A stretch of 64,000 nt of DNA from Sphingomonas sp. BGYR3 (GTDB taxonomy: Bacteria > Pseudomonadota > Alphaproteobacteria > Sphingomonadales > Sphingomonadaceae), in NCBI RefSeq assembly GCF_025153455.1, contig NZ_JANZNT010000001.1:930001-994000 (forward strand), written 5' to 3'. The position numbers and the translations under genes are program-made. Every line of letters begins with the position of its first letter. Within the stretch, counting starts at the first letter, position 1. The notes below the pieces were generated by a model. The model was not told the DNA's origin, ran no database searches, and was given only the letters and a program-made list of their open reading frames with translations. Shown here one piece after another: positions 1 through 8,600 of the stretch.

Positions 1-24
1 GGGAGACAGGATTCGAACCTGCGA
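1..24. repeat. Left attachment-site repeat (attL), tRNA-Pro 3' end fragment
   Basis: These 24 bases are identical to 21521-21544, which form the 3' part (T arm and acceptor) of the intact tRNA-Pro gene. The sequence to the right of base 24 does not continue as a tRNA, so this is only a 3' tRNA fragment. With an integrase directly downstream it is best read as one of the two direct repeats made when an island inserts into a tRNA gene. The repeat may extend to the left, outside the window. Confidence 0.88.
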
Positions 25-84
25 ACTCGCTTTACATAGGGCAGTCCGTGAGTCGCGATTTTGCGAGAATTATCGACTTTTGAA

Positions 85-108
85 CTGTATATTTTACTGT
101 ATATTCTT
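85..108 (+). repeat. Tandem 12-bp repeats near left end, putative integrase arm sites
   Basis: Two adjacent 12-bp units (85-96 and 97-108) share CTGTATATT. The same unit in the same orientation is tandemly repeated at 21442-21465, close to the other end of the island. The units begin about 61 bp from the attachment repeat here, and those at the right end stop about 56 bp from theirs. The placement fits arm-type binding sites for the tyrosine integrase. That role is inferred from position, not shown. Confidence 0.6.
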
Positions 109-132
109 AGCCGGTTCGGCTACTATTTTGCC

Positions 133-1911
133 ATGAAGAAACCCACCGACCGCTACCTGTGGCTCCGTCCCGAATCCCGCAACATCTGGTTCCGCATGGC
201 CGTGCCTAAAGAGGCTCAAGACCGAGTAGGGAAGAAGCTCTACACCTGCACCCTGGGCACTTGTGACCCACGCGAAGCCGTCGTGCTTGCTGGCAAGAAG
301 CGCGCCGAACTGTTCGAAGCTTGGGGGCTGATGCCGGCTCCCTCGTCACAACTACCGGTGCCATTTCGCCGCCTACCGACCGAAGCCGAGCTTGAGCACG
401 CCGCGGTCGTGCTTGGCTACGAGCTGCCTAGAGAGGATGCGGAAGCGAGTCGCCGCACCCTTCGCGGTCCAAACATGTATCGTGCGCATGTCGCTTGGAC
501 ACAGGCAGCTCTTGAGGATCAGATTTGCGCTACAAACACCGGTGACCATGAGCCGGTGCGTGACTTGGCCGACGCGGCAGTAGAAGTTTTGGGCGTCGAT
601 CTAACGCCGGATAGCGAGGGGTATGCTAAGCTGTGTGACTTGCTCAACAAGGCCAGACTTGCCGACCTCCAAGAGCAGCACCAGCGCAACCTCGGCAACG
701 TGGAAGCTGTCACAGACAGCCCACTCGTGCAGCGCGTCCGGGAGCGAGAATCAGCCAAAGCAAAAAAGGGCGAAACGCTTCTTGAGCTATTCGAGTCATG
801 GGGTGCAGAAATGCTAGCCAAGGGCGAGAAGCGCACCGATACGGTCAATCAGGACCGCAAGGTGCTTGCGCAGTTCGCGGCGTTCGTCGGTGCCGACCGC
901 GACGTGCGTTCGATCACGCCGGCAGACGTGGCGGACTACCGCGACACCATGCGCCACCTGCCGCCGAAGTGGTTGAGCAAGCGCGATCTGCGCGACCTGG
1001 ATATGCGCACAGCTGCCGCGACGGCACGCGCCCTAGGTATGCCGCAGACCAAATACACGACCATCAACAAGCACCTCTCGACGATCTCGCCGCTATACAA
1101 GTGGTTGGCGAGACAGCCGAAGTGGGCGGGCATGCGCAATCCTTGCGACGGCCTGTTCCATGCCAAGGTGAAGGGGAAGAACCGGCGTCCTTCATTCAAC
1201 ACCGCCGCGCTCAACAAAATACTAGGCTCGCCGCTGTTCAACGGGTTTCTCGCAACCGATCGCGAGCATGTGCCGGGAACCATGCGCGCCGACGACTGGC
1301 GCTACTGGCTGCCGCTTGCCGCCATGTTCAGCGGCGCGCGCATCGGCGAGATTGCGCAGCTTCGCGTTGGCGACGTGAACACGCAGTTCGGGGTGTGGTT
1401 CATCCATATCCGCCATGAGGAAAAGGACGGCCTCACGACCAAGAGCGGCAAGAGCCGGTTCGCGGCGGTGCATCCGATGCTTGAGCGCATCGGCTTCCTC
1501 GCATTCCACCAGCGCCGGCTTGAGGCCGTGGGCAGCGATCTTGACGCGCCGATGTTCCCGGAGCTGGAGCCGAATGCGCGCGGACAGATCAGCGGTATGG
1601 CGTCGCGCTGGTGGCGCGAATATCTCGCCGCGATCGGGGTTAAGGATGGCGACGCTCAAGGTGGCGATGGCTTCGGTGCCCATAGCTTCCGGCATACCCT
1701 CACCGACCGTTTGCGCGTCGAAGCTGAGCTGCTGGACCCCCAGATTGCCGTGTGCCTGGGGCATAGCGAAAAGACCACGACTGGCGGGTATGGCAGTATT
1801 CCCCAAGGCACCGTGAATATGCTCAAGGGCTATATGGACGCGGTGCGGTTCGATGGCGTGATGTTCGATCATCTGATCGCCGCAGAGGATGCGCGGAAGC
1901 TCGCCGCATAG
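133..1911 (+). CDS. Tyrosine recombinase / island integrase (DUF6538-like N-terminus)
   Basis: This 592-residue protein should catalyse site-specific integration and excision of the island at tRNA-Pro. The C-terminal catalytic domain shows the tyrosine-recombinase set: Arg403 in GARIGE, His517 and Arg520 in HSFRH, His544 in LGHSE and the nucleophile Tyr553. The N-terminal stretch beginning MKKPTDRYLWLRPESRN looks like the DUF6538 region seen in many alphaproteobacterial integrases, followed by a SAM-like DNA-binding domain around residues 230-330. I chose the ATG at 133 because the in-frame extension upstream (TTG at 61) would run through the tandem repeats at 85-108. The gene lies just inside the left attachment repeat and reads into the island. 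It appears intact, so the element may still be mobile, although I see no excisionase gene. Confidence 0.93.
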   Translation: MKKPTDRYLWLRPESRNIWFRMAVPKEAQDRVGKKLYTCTLGTCDPREAVVLAGKKRAELFEAWGLMPAPSSQLPVPFRRLPTEAELEHAAVVLGYELPREDAEASRRTLRGPNMYRAHVAWTQAALEDQICATNTGDHEPVRDLADAAVEVLGVDLTPDSEGYAKLCDLLNKARLADLQEQHQRNLGNVEAVTDSPLVQRVRERESAKAKKGETLLELFESWGAEMLAKGEKRTDTVNQDRKVLAQFAAFVGADRDVRSITPADVADYRDTMRHLPPKWLSKRDLRDLDMRTAAATARALGMPQTKYTTINKHLSTISPLYKWLARQPKWAGMRNPCDGLFHAKVKGKNRRPSFNTAALNKILGSPLFNGFLATDREHVPGTMRADDWRYWLPLAAMFSGARIGEIAQLRVGDVNTQFGVWFIHIRHEEKDGLTTKSGKSRFAAVHPMLERIGFLAFHQRRLEAVGSDLDAPMFPELEPNARGQISGMASRWWREYLAAIGVKDGDAQGGDGFGAHSFRHTLTDRLRVEAELLDPQIAVCLGHSEKTTTGGYGSIPQGTVNMLKGYMDAVRFDGVMFDHLIAAEDARKLAA

Positions 1912-1927
1912 GTGCGCGATACGACAG

Positions 1928-1954
1928 TCGGCGAGCAGTTTTTCTGCTCGCCGA
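1928..1954 (+). terminator. Hairpin after the integrase gene
   Basis: A perfect 11-bp stem (1928-1938 with 1944-1954) encloses a TTTTT loop, starting 17 bp after the integrase stop codon. No long T-run follows directly (a short one lies at about 1973-1978), so it is a probable rather than a textbook intrinsic terminator. Confidence 0.55.
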
Positions 1955-2072
1955 GCGCATCATTTCGGCAGTATTTTTAGACACGCCGAAGGGGGTTGAC
2001 GTTCTCAACCTAACCTGTTTACGCGCGCACGCCTGCGCCCGCCCCTGCGTCTATAAAACAAATAATATATAA

Positions 2073-2110
2073 GATTCTTAGATTCTGATTCAGAATCAGA
2101 TTCTTGAATC
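2073..2110. repeat. Cluster of six GANTC sites with nested inverted repeats
   Basis: Six GANTC pentamers start at 2073, 2081, 2087, 2093, 2099 and 2106, that is six in 38 bp. They are arranged partly as dyads: an 8-bp inverted repeat around 2089 (2081-2088 with 2090-2097) and a 6-bp one (2098-2103 with 2106-2111). GANTC is the target of the alphaproteobacterial CcrM methyltransferase. The stretch lies in an AT-rich, gene-free region behind the integrase. A regulatory or replication role is possible but not demonstrated. Confidence 0.6.
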
Positions 2111-2870
2111 TTCCATTCAAGTGTTCTTCTTCGAAGAACGGACTGCGTCTCGTTTTTTACAAAAATCAAAAATGGGAACAGGCAACGCCAACCCTCTCGG
2201 AGTGTAAGTAGCTTTTCATTTTGTGTTTTCGAAAAACCATGCTACAATCCACAACATCAGCGCTGTTGGCGTTCGATCCTCCTCCTGAGGTTAACTGAGA
2301 AGGTTGCGGCCATGACCTTGACGGTGCGCTTTGATAAATCCTTAGCCACGGCCTGACGGCAACCGGCAATCTCCACAACGGAAACCATTGAGCCACCCGG
2401 CGCGTAGCGCAGCAAGGCAAAATCGACCTGCCCATCGAGGGCATGCCCAAGACATGGGCCGTCCAAGCCGGACGCTAACGGCGAACCGCTTTCCACCACC
2501 TCGGTGGTGCAGCGCCCCGCCCCCTACGCAACTCCGGTGTTTTCTTGTCCGTTTCCCGCGCCACGTCCAAGCCTACCCTTGCCGCGTCGATCGCCTCTTG
2601 GCGTCGCGGAAGCGAAGGCTTTTTCCGCTCTCTCGGGGATGTTCAGCCAAGCGTGCCCAGCGGGACCGGCGGGCTTGTGTCATCCAACCCTAGCTCCTCC
2701 GTGCACGCCGAGATTGTTAAGGCTCTGGAATGTGATGACATTTCTGTCGCGGCGTTCTGCTGGCTCTGACGGCATGGGAAAATGCTCACTAACGTCATGG
2801 CGCTTGTTTGTCGGTTTCTCACTCGCCCGGCATAAAACATCGCGGTTGTCGCCAATTCGAAACGACAGGC
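2111..2870. other. Gene-poor region with no confident coding sequence
   Basis: Short open frames exist on both strands (for example 2257-2499 minus and 2545-2769 plus), but I recognise none of them and none has a clear ribosome binding site or neighbour. The stretch holds a 12-bp palindrome at 2127-2138 and ends at the broken edge of a transposase fragment. It is probably decayed mobile DNA, with a different sequence joined to the transposase near 2870. Confidence 0.4.
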
Positions 2871-3098
2871 CAGCCGGTCCCATACGCCCGCCTTTCGCCA
2901 TCGCACGAAGCGGTTGTAGCAGGTGGTGCGCGGCCCGTAGCGCTCCGGCAGGTCGCGCCAGGGCGCACCGGAGCGCAGCACCCAGAAGATGCCGTTCTGC
3001 GTGCGGCGATCATCGACGCGCGGCACGCCTCTCGGCTTGTTCGGCAGGAGCGGCTCGATCACGCGCCACTCGAAGTCGGTCAGGTCATATCGGCTCAT
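2871..3098 (-). pseudogene. IS5-family transposase, N-terminal fragment
   Basis: The first 76 residues from the ATG at 3098 read as the start of an IS5-family (IS1031/IS427-like) transposase. They include the conserved runs FEWRVIEPLLPNKPRG, GIFWVLRSGAPWRDLPERYG and CYNRFVRWRKAGVWDRL. After that point the frame stays open to 2643 but no longer resembles a transposase, and the DDE catalytic core is missing. The protein would normally be about 250 residues or longer. It is a truncated, non-functional remnant and marks past rearrangement in this part of the island. Confidence 0.85.
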
Positions 3099-3157
3099 GC
3101 CCGGCCTGAATCAGAACACGACAGGTAAGGAAAGCCGCCATTCGCCAGCTTCAGTGC

Positions 3158-3424
3158 TTACGCTGGCCTATCAGTCGCATCGCGTTCCTTTGCCGGCACC
3201 AACTCTGTCACGAATCCTTCCTGCCACCCGGTCACTCCGAGCGTGACGGGATAGATGTTGAACCCCTCTGGAAAGTCTCGAAATCCTGGCTGATCCCGCA
3301 AACGGCCGATCGCCTCGGTCGCGTCTGCTTCGGTCGCATAGATACCGATATGCAGCTCTGTATCCTCACGATCCGGATACTCGCGCTCGAACCAAAGATC
3401 ATAAACGACCGTCATAGCGCCCAT
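3158..3424 (-). CDS. Small conserved hypothetical protein
   Basis: This 88-residue acidic protein has an aromatic N-terminal segment (VYDLWFEREYPDREDTELHIGIY) and a conserved-looking C-terminal half (GFRDFPEGFNIY, GWQEGFVTE). I recall similar short proteins in other proteobacteria with no assigned function, possibly the DUF7336 group, but this is uncertain. Two ATG starts, at 3424 and 3415, are equally plausible; a GGTGGG element lies just before the first. No signal peptide or membrane segment is visible. It sits between two transposase remnants, so it may be cargo of the island. Confidence 0.65.
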   Translation of the reverse strand: MGAMTVVYDLWFEREYPDREDTELHIGIYATEADATEAIGRLRDQPGFRDFPEGFNIYPVTLGVTGWQEGFVTELVPAKERDATDRPA

Positions 3425-3506
3425 CTAACCCACCGCCGGCGCTAGCGACAATGACGTTGCAGCGGACCAGCGCACCTCTCGCGGCCTCGCTTTATGGGTT
3501 CACGAC

Positions 3507-3644
3507 CTAGATTGCCCCCACCACGTTAGCCAGCCCCATCGTCTGTATCAATCGGGCAACCGTGCAGCGAGCGACATAAAGACCTTCGCGCTGCAACTGC
3601 CGCCTGATCTTGCGAACGCCATGGACACGGAAGTTGGCATCGAA
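3507..3644 (-). pseudogene. IS3-family transposase (OrfB) fragment
   Basis: On the minus strand, 45 codons before a TAG at 3507-3509 read like part of the HTH_21 region of an IS3-family OrfB. Characteristic pieces are VHGVRKIRRQLQREG and VARCTVARLIQTMGL. Both ends are missing: no start codon or N-terminal part is found upstream of 3644, and a stop codon cuts the protein before the integrase core. It is a decayed remnant. It also accounts for most of the 3425-3733 gap, in which I see nothing else. Confidence 0.78.
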
Positions 3645-3733
3645 CGACCCTAACACTCATGCAAGAAGCCACCCGACACCCACCGCTCGATGGTCGAAGA
3701 TGATCTCGTCAACAACAACGACGAGGTTACGAA

Positions 3734-4006
3734 ATGCACTTGTTTGAAATTACCACTGCCGACGGCTCCACGATCCCGGTGTTTGCCGCGGCATTCGACG
3801 AAGCGGCGACCTTGTTCACCGGCTGGCACGTCTCCATGCAGGGAACACAAGTCCCCGACTTCGAGGTCCGGCAGCGCAACCCACGATGGCCTGGACTGAA
3901 CAATCAGCACCTTGCCGAAGCACTTGCCCGAAATCAGTCTGGGGTTGGGAGCTATGATCCCGCAATCGGCTGGACGATCGCATCTGCATCTAGCGGGAGC
4001 CGGTAA
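3734..4006 (+). CDS. Hypothetical protein, paralogue of the next gene
   Basis: This 90-residue protein has no recognised function. It starts at an ATG preceded by GAGG at 7 bases spacing. Its layout matches that of the following gene: an N-terminal MH(L/V) strand, then an FxxAAFDEAATLFTGW segment, and near the end GVGSYDPAIGWTIA, which parallels GIGIYNPRQGWTIL in its neighbour. The two genes are separated by one base, so they are almost certainly co-transcribed and arose by tandem duplication. No signal peptide or membrane helix is visible. Confidence 0.7.
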   Translation: MHLFEITTADGSTIPVFAAAFDEAATLFTGWHVSMQGTQVPDFEVRQRNPRWPGLNNQHLAEALARNQSGVGSYDPAIGWTIASASSGSR

Positions 4007-4007
4007 C

Positions 4008-4307
4008 ATGCACGTCCTCAATTTCTTCCGGGATAATGACGATTACCAAGCGGCAATCTTTGCCTCCAACGAATGGCGCGCAGCCCAGATATGGGAAGCA
4101 ATCGGCGAACGCTTCTGGCTGATGCCGGAGGGATGGCTGGGCTCCGAGCTCGACACATGGCTGGTGCTTGGCCGCGTTCGCCATGAACGTGAAGCTTGCG
4201 CACGATGCGCTGAAGGGATCGGTATTTACAATCCACGGCAGGGATGGACCATTTTGCCGCTTGATTACGATGGTCTTGGCATAGCGCCTCCAGACCCAAG
4301 GCGTTAG
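4008..4307 (+). CDS. Hypothetical protein, paralogue of the preceding gene
   Basis: This 99-residue protein of unknown function begins at an ATG one base after the previous stop codon, with a GGGAG ribosome binding site inside the end of that gene. Shared features with the upstream protein are the position of an alanine-rich helix (YQAAIFASNEWRAAQIW), a tryptophan- and glycine-rich middle and the closing motif G(I/V)G(I/S)Y(N/D)P..GWTI. The start could be extended in frame to 3912, but that would overlap the upstream gene heavily and ignore the ribosome binding site. Confidence 0.7.
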   Translation: MHVLNFFRDNDDYQAAIFASNEWRAAQIWEAIGERFWLMPEGWLGSELDTWLVLGRVRHEREACARCAEGIGIYNPRQGWTILPLDYDGLGIAPPDPRR

Positions 4308-4418
4308 CAGTGGCGAGCACGCAGGCGGCAAACTGCTCTGGGCAGTGAATTTCCAAACCTGAAATTTTTTGCCCTACACCGGCGGGTAAAAAAACCGCGC
4401 AATCCTGCGGTGCAATGG

Positions 4419-4455
4419 GAGAGCCTCTGGTTGGATCATCCAACCAGAGGCTCTC
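4419..4455. terminator. Long perfect inverted repeat between convergent genes
   Basis: Bases 4419-4435 and 4439-4455 form a perfect 17-bp stem with a 3-base loop. It lies between the rightward hypothetical gene ending at 4307 and the leftward Pnkp fragment ending at 4539, so a bidirectional transcription stop is the simplest reading. There is no adjoining T-run on either strand, which is unusual for an intrinsic terminator. Two abutting transposon ends are the alternative. Nothing else is seen in the 231-bp gap. Confidence 0.55.
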
Positions 4456-4538
4456 TACCTGCTGGAAGTGAGCTGGTTGTAAAATAGTTGGTATTTTGTT
4501 GGCGTATTTCGCTGATTTGCGAACCTCTCAAACAACCA

Positions 4539-5525
4539 TCACAGCCGCGGGTCAACTGGCTCGGCCTCCATCGCAAGCACACCAAACACAGCCTGATGCA
4601 CGCGGGTCAGCGGCGCGTGCTCGACGAAGCGGTGCAGCGCTTCCAGCCCAAGTGCAAACTCTCGGAGGGCCATGGAGCGCTTGTGCCCCAGGCCGCGCTT
4701 CTTGAGCCGCTCGAGGTTCGCAGGGCAATCGTAATGCGGCCCGTAGATGATCCGAAGATATTCCCGGCCACGGCACTTGATCGCAGGCTGGAGCAGCCCT
4801 TTCCCGCCACGCGCCACGAAGTCGAGCGGCTTGACCACCATGCCCTCGCCGCCCGCAGCGGTCATCGCTTCCCACCATGCAATCGCGTCGGCGACCTGTG
4901 CCGGGTCGTCAAGATCGATCCGCCGATACTGTGTCGCCAGCAGCAGCGCAGGGTCGGTCTCGGCCAGCCGATGCGCCGCAGCCATGTGCCAGAGGTGATC
5001 CTTGTCGTCATTAACCGCGCCCTCGCTGGCGAGCAGGTGGCCCGGTGCGATGCGCAAATCCTCGATCCCGGCGAAGGGCGCGACATAGCGGTTATAGGCC
5101 GAACGGTAGCGGGCAGCGTCGTCAAGGCTCGCCTTGGTCGAGGCGGCAAGTTCGTAGATCGGCACGCCGCGTGCCTGGGCAGCGGCGAGGACGCCCGACA
5201 AGGCACTCAGGCCCGCCACGGCGGCGGAACCGACCGCAGCATATTGCCCGCGCACCAGCGAGCCCGCCTTCATGCTCCATGGCAGGATCTCGCAGTCCCA
5301 GAGCACCCAGTCGCTGGCAAGCTCGGACCACAGGCCCGAAGCTTCCATCGACTGATCGATCCGGTGCAGTGCAGCCGCTTCGAGTTCGTCATCGTTAAAG
5401 AAGCGCCTGCCGGTGCGCGTGACGATTACACCGCGCGCGCCGTCATGAACACCGAAGCGCTTCGCTGCGACCTCCTGCGTCCGCGTGAGCAGCACAAGGC
5501 CGCGCGAACCCATGTGCTTCAGCAC
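4539..5525 (-). pseudogene. Polynucleotide kinase-phosphatase (Pnkp), C-terminal ligase-domain fragment
   Basis: Bacterial Pnkp repairs broken RNA together with the methyltransferase Hen1. The full enzyme is about 850 residues: kinase, phosphatase, then an adenylyltransferase (ligase) domain. Here only about 328 residues remain, all from the ligase end. They include motif I (Lys3 in KHMGSR), WVLWDCE at 73-79, motif IV EGMVVKP at 227-233, motif V IKCRGREY at 249-256 and the family C-terminus ending VDPRL. Similarity begins exactly at motif I, a stop codon lies in frame about 60 bases before the GTG, and no kinase or phosphatase part or Hen1 gene is present nearby. The strand before motif I that completes the nucleotide pocket is missing, so I infer a broken gene. 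A stand-alone nucleotidyltransferase expressed from the GTG cannot be ruled out. Confidence 0.82.
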
Positions 5526-5632
5526 AGTGGAATGATAAGAAGTCCTAGGGAAGCGATCGCACTCTCACCCGGATGGTGCCGATCAGGCGGTGTTTCCGGG
5601 CAAGTGCCATCCACTTTAATGGCTCCTACAGT

Positions 5633-8600
5633 TCAATCCAGGCCAGCTGTGAATCGCGCCTGGAGATCCGCACCGACCCGGCGAAATCCCATTAGTCGCG
5701 CAGCAGCTCGAACCAGATCCTCACTGGACCCACCCGGATTGTCGTCCCGCGCCAGGCGAAGCGCGGCTCTTATCTCAAGCATAGGCAACACATCCGCCTT
5801 ACAGGTCGCAGGATCCTCCGCCGATCTGTCGCGGACAGGCGGTTCTGCAGCCTGTTCGCTGGTGAACCAGAACTCCTCGTCGGTCCGCAGTTCCGGCAAT
5901 TGACGTTTCGCCGCCATCAGTGCGTCGCGCGTTGCAGCCAGCACGCGCTTCCCAGCTTTTCTTTTTCCGAACGCAGCGGCGATGCGCCTCGCAACTTCAT
6001 CAATATGAACAGGCCCTTCGACCCCGACAATTTCGATCACGAGCGGGATCAAAACCGTCATCGGTGCCTCATGCGGTTCCAGCGTGCTTGCCGCCCATGG
6101 ACGGGCGCGAACATAGGCGGGCATCTCGCGAACGATCGCTTCGGGCAGCTCAAAGACGGGTTCATTGCCGTCAGCCACCACAGGCTGCGCTTTCTCTAGG
6201 TTGGCGCCATGGATTTCAGCAGGCGCGCCACTCGCCGATCGGGCAGCCTCAAGCGCCTCCCCCAACCGCTCAATCTGCGCGCGTCGATTGTAGAACCAAT
6301 CGGTGCTCCATATGCGATGGAAGCGCCAGCCGAGATGCTCCAGCACGTCTTGGCGCAACCGATCGCGCTCACGCGCCCACAATGCCGAATGATAGGTCGC
6401 GCCATCGCACTCTATTGCGAGCAGGTAGTTACCCGGCTTTTCGGGGTGACGCACGCCAATATCAATCTTAAAGCCCGCCGAACCGACCTGAGGATCGGCG
6501 AGGTAGCCTAAACTACGCACTACTTCAGCAACATCTTCTTCAAAAGGTGAATCAGGCACTTCACCAGTAATCGTTGGCTGGTCGATCGCCCCTGACTTGG
6601 CATAGTCCAGGAAGCGCTTCAAAATGCGCGGCCCGTCACGCGCTGCGCGGCTCACGTCAAGATCGCCAGGATCGAACGAGGCAAATACCTCGCAGCGAAG
6701 GCGCGCGCGGGTGAAGAGCACGTTCAAACGTCGCTCGCCGCCATCCCCGTTCACAGGGCCGAAGCTCGCGCCGATCATACGTCCGCCGGGTTCAGTAGGG
6801 CCGTAGCCAACGCTTACCAATATGACGTCCCGCTCGTCCCCTTGGACGTTCTCGATATTCTTGACGAACAGATCCTCGGCACGGCCTTCGCGGAGGAAGG
6901 CATCAAGAGCACTGTCGCTACGCCGTGCCAGTTCGAGCAGCTCGTTGATCGTGTTTTTCTGCGCATGGCTGAAGGTTACAATACCAAGCGACAGGTTGGG
7001 CGTGCTCCGCGCATGCTCTGCAACTCGTCTTATGATCGCTTCGCCCTCTCGACGATTGTCGCGCCGCCCACCCTTGTCGTAGGCCCCGTCGACCTTCGTA
7101 AAAATCAGCCCATAGGCAGGATCTTTTTCCAGCGGTGAGGGCGGCAAAACCAGTTCTGATTTATAAAACTCCGCGTTCGAGACGCGCATCAGCGATGGAT
7201 CACGCGATCGATAATGCCATTGAAGCATTCTTGCTGGCAGCCCGCGCGCTTCGCATAGCGTAAGGATGCTTTCAGACTCGCCAAGCGACGCCGCGCCGCC
7301 CAGCAATTCCTCAGCTATACCATCTTCGTCACCGTCCAGATCGCCATCGGAATCGCCGCCGTCCGCCAGCAATCGATCAAAGAATGATGACGGAGGAAGT
7401 TGCTTTTCGTCACCCACCACTACGATCTGCCGCGCCCGCGCAATCGCGCCAAGCGCATCTTCCGGGCGCACCTGACTGGCTTCGTCAATCACCAGAAGAT
7501 CAAATTCGACCTTACCTGGTGTCAAATACTGGGCAACCGAGATGGGACTCATCAGCAGCACTGGCTTGATCCGCTGGATTGCCCGCGAAGCCGACAGGAA
7601 AAGTCTGCGGAGCGCCATATGCGACCGCCGCTTACCAATCTCGCCACGCACGATCTTCATCTCACCTTGCGCGCCCTGCGGGAGCTGGGAGAGATGTCCT
7701 GCCAGGATCGTCGTGACATTTTCCTTGAGGCGCATGCGCTCGAGCTTAGAGAATTCATCGACCAGTGTATGGCGGTCGAGTCGGGCAATCTCTTGCAAGG
7801 CTGGATTTGAGCTGAGCGCCGCCTCCCAAAGTTTCTCGGCCCGAGCAAACTTCAACTCAATGGTCGCGCCGCTGGCATCGAGCTCGCCATCAGCGATGCG
7901 CGTTGCCAATGCTGACAGCCCGAGGGCGCCTAATTGTTCGCGAGCTTTGGATAGCGCAGCCCATTCGCCATAGCGATCAATTGTGCCCGCCATTGTGGCA
8001 AATATATCGGCCACAACGGCAAGGTCTCCGTCCTCAGGACCGGGGCCAAAACGTCGCGGATCCATGTCCAGCTTGACGGTCATGACGGCAATCGCATCGC
8101 GTGCAGCTCTCGCCGCCGCCGTAATATCGCTCAGGGACGTAACGCTTGCAGGATCGCAACCCATCGCAACCAGGCGATCGGGCGATACGGGGAGTGGAGT
8201 CGTCAGAGCGTTGCTTGCCCACCTCGCCACCTTCGACGCTCGAGCGAAATCGGTGCGTTCACCGCGCCAGAAATCGCCCAGACACTCAGTCATGAAGGCT
8301 TCGTCGTCGCGCCAGGTGCGGCGCATCGCCTGAACATCGCCCAGTTGATCGATCAAGGCCAGCCGCTCGACAGGTGCCTTCGGCAGCGCATCGCGCAACA
8401 ATCCGGCCAGCGCTCGCGACGCAGCGCGATACGCGCCACCCCAGCGGGCAAAGAACGAACTCGTCGCCGCCACGACAGGCGCGCGCAGCGGAACTACATC
8501 CTGCCCGAACGCGGCATCGACAAACCAGTTCGTTGCTTCGGCTTGTGCCGCCTGCCAACGCGCGGCGACTTCCATCGCTCCAAGCAGTCGAGCGAGATCG

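Noticed and set aside
4419..4455. An integron attC site
   Set aside because: No integron integrase is present, the arms are perfectly paired without the extrahelical bases of attC, and no cassette structure adjoins it.
4488..5903. A 471-residue open frame on the plus strand over the Pnkp fragment
   Set aside because: The minus strand carries conserved ligase motifs here, while the plus frame shows none and crosses two real genes.
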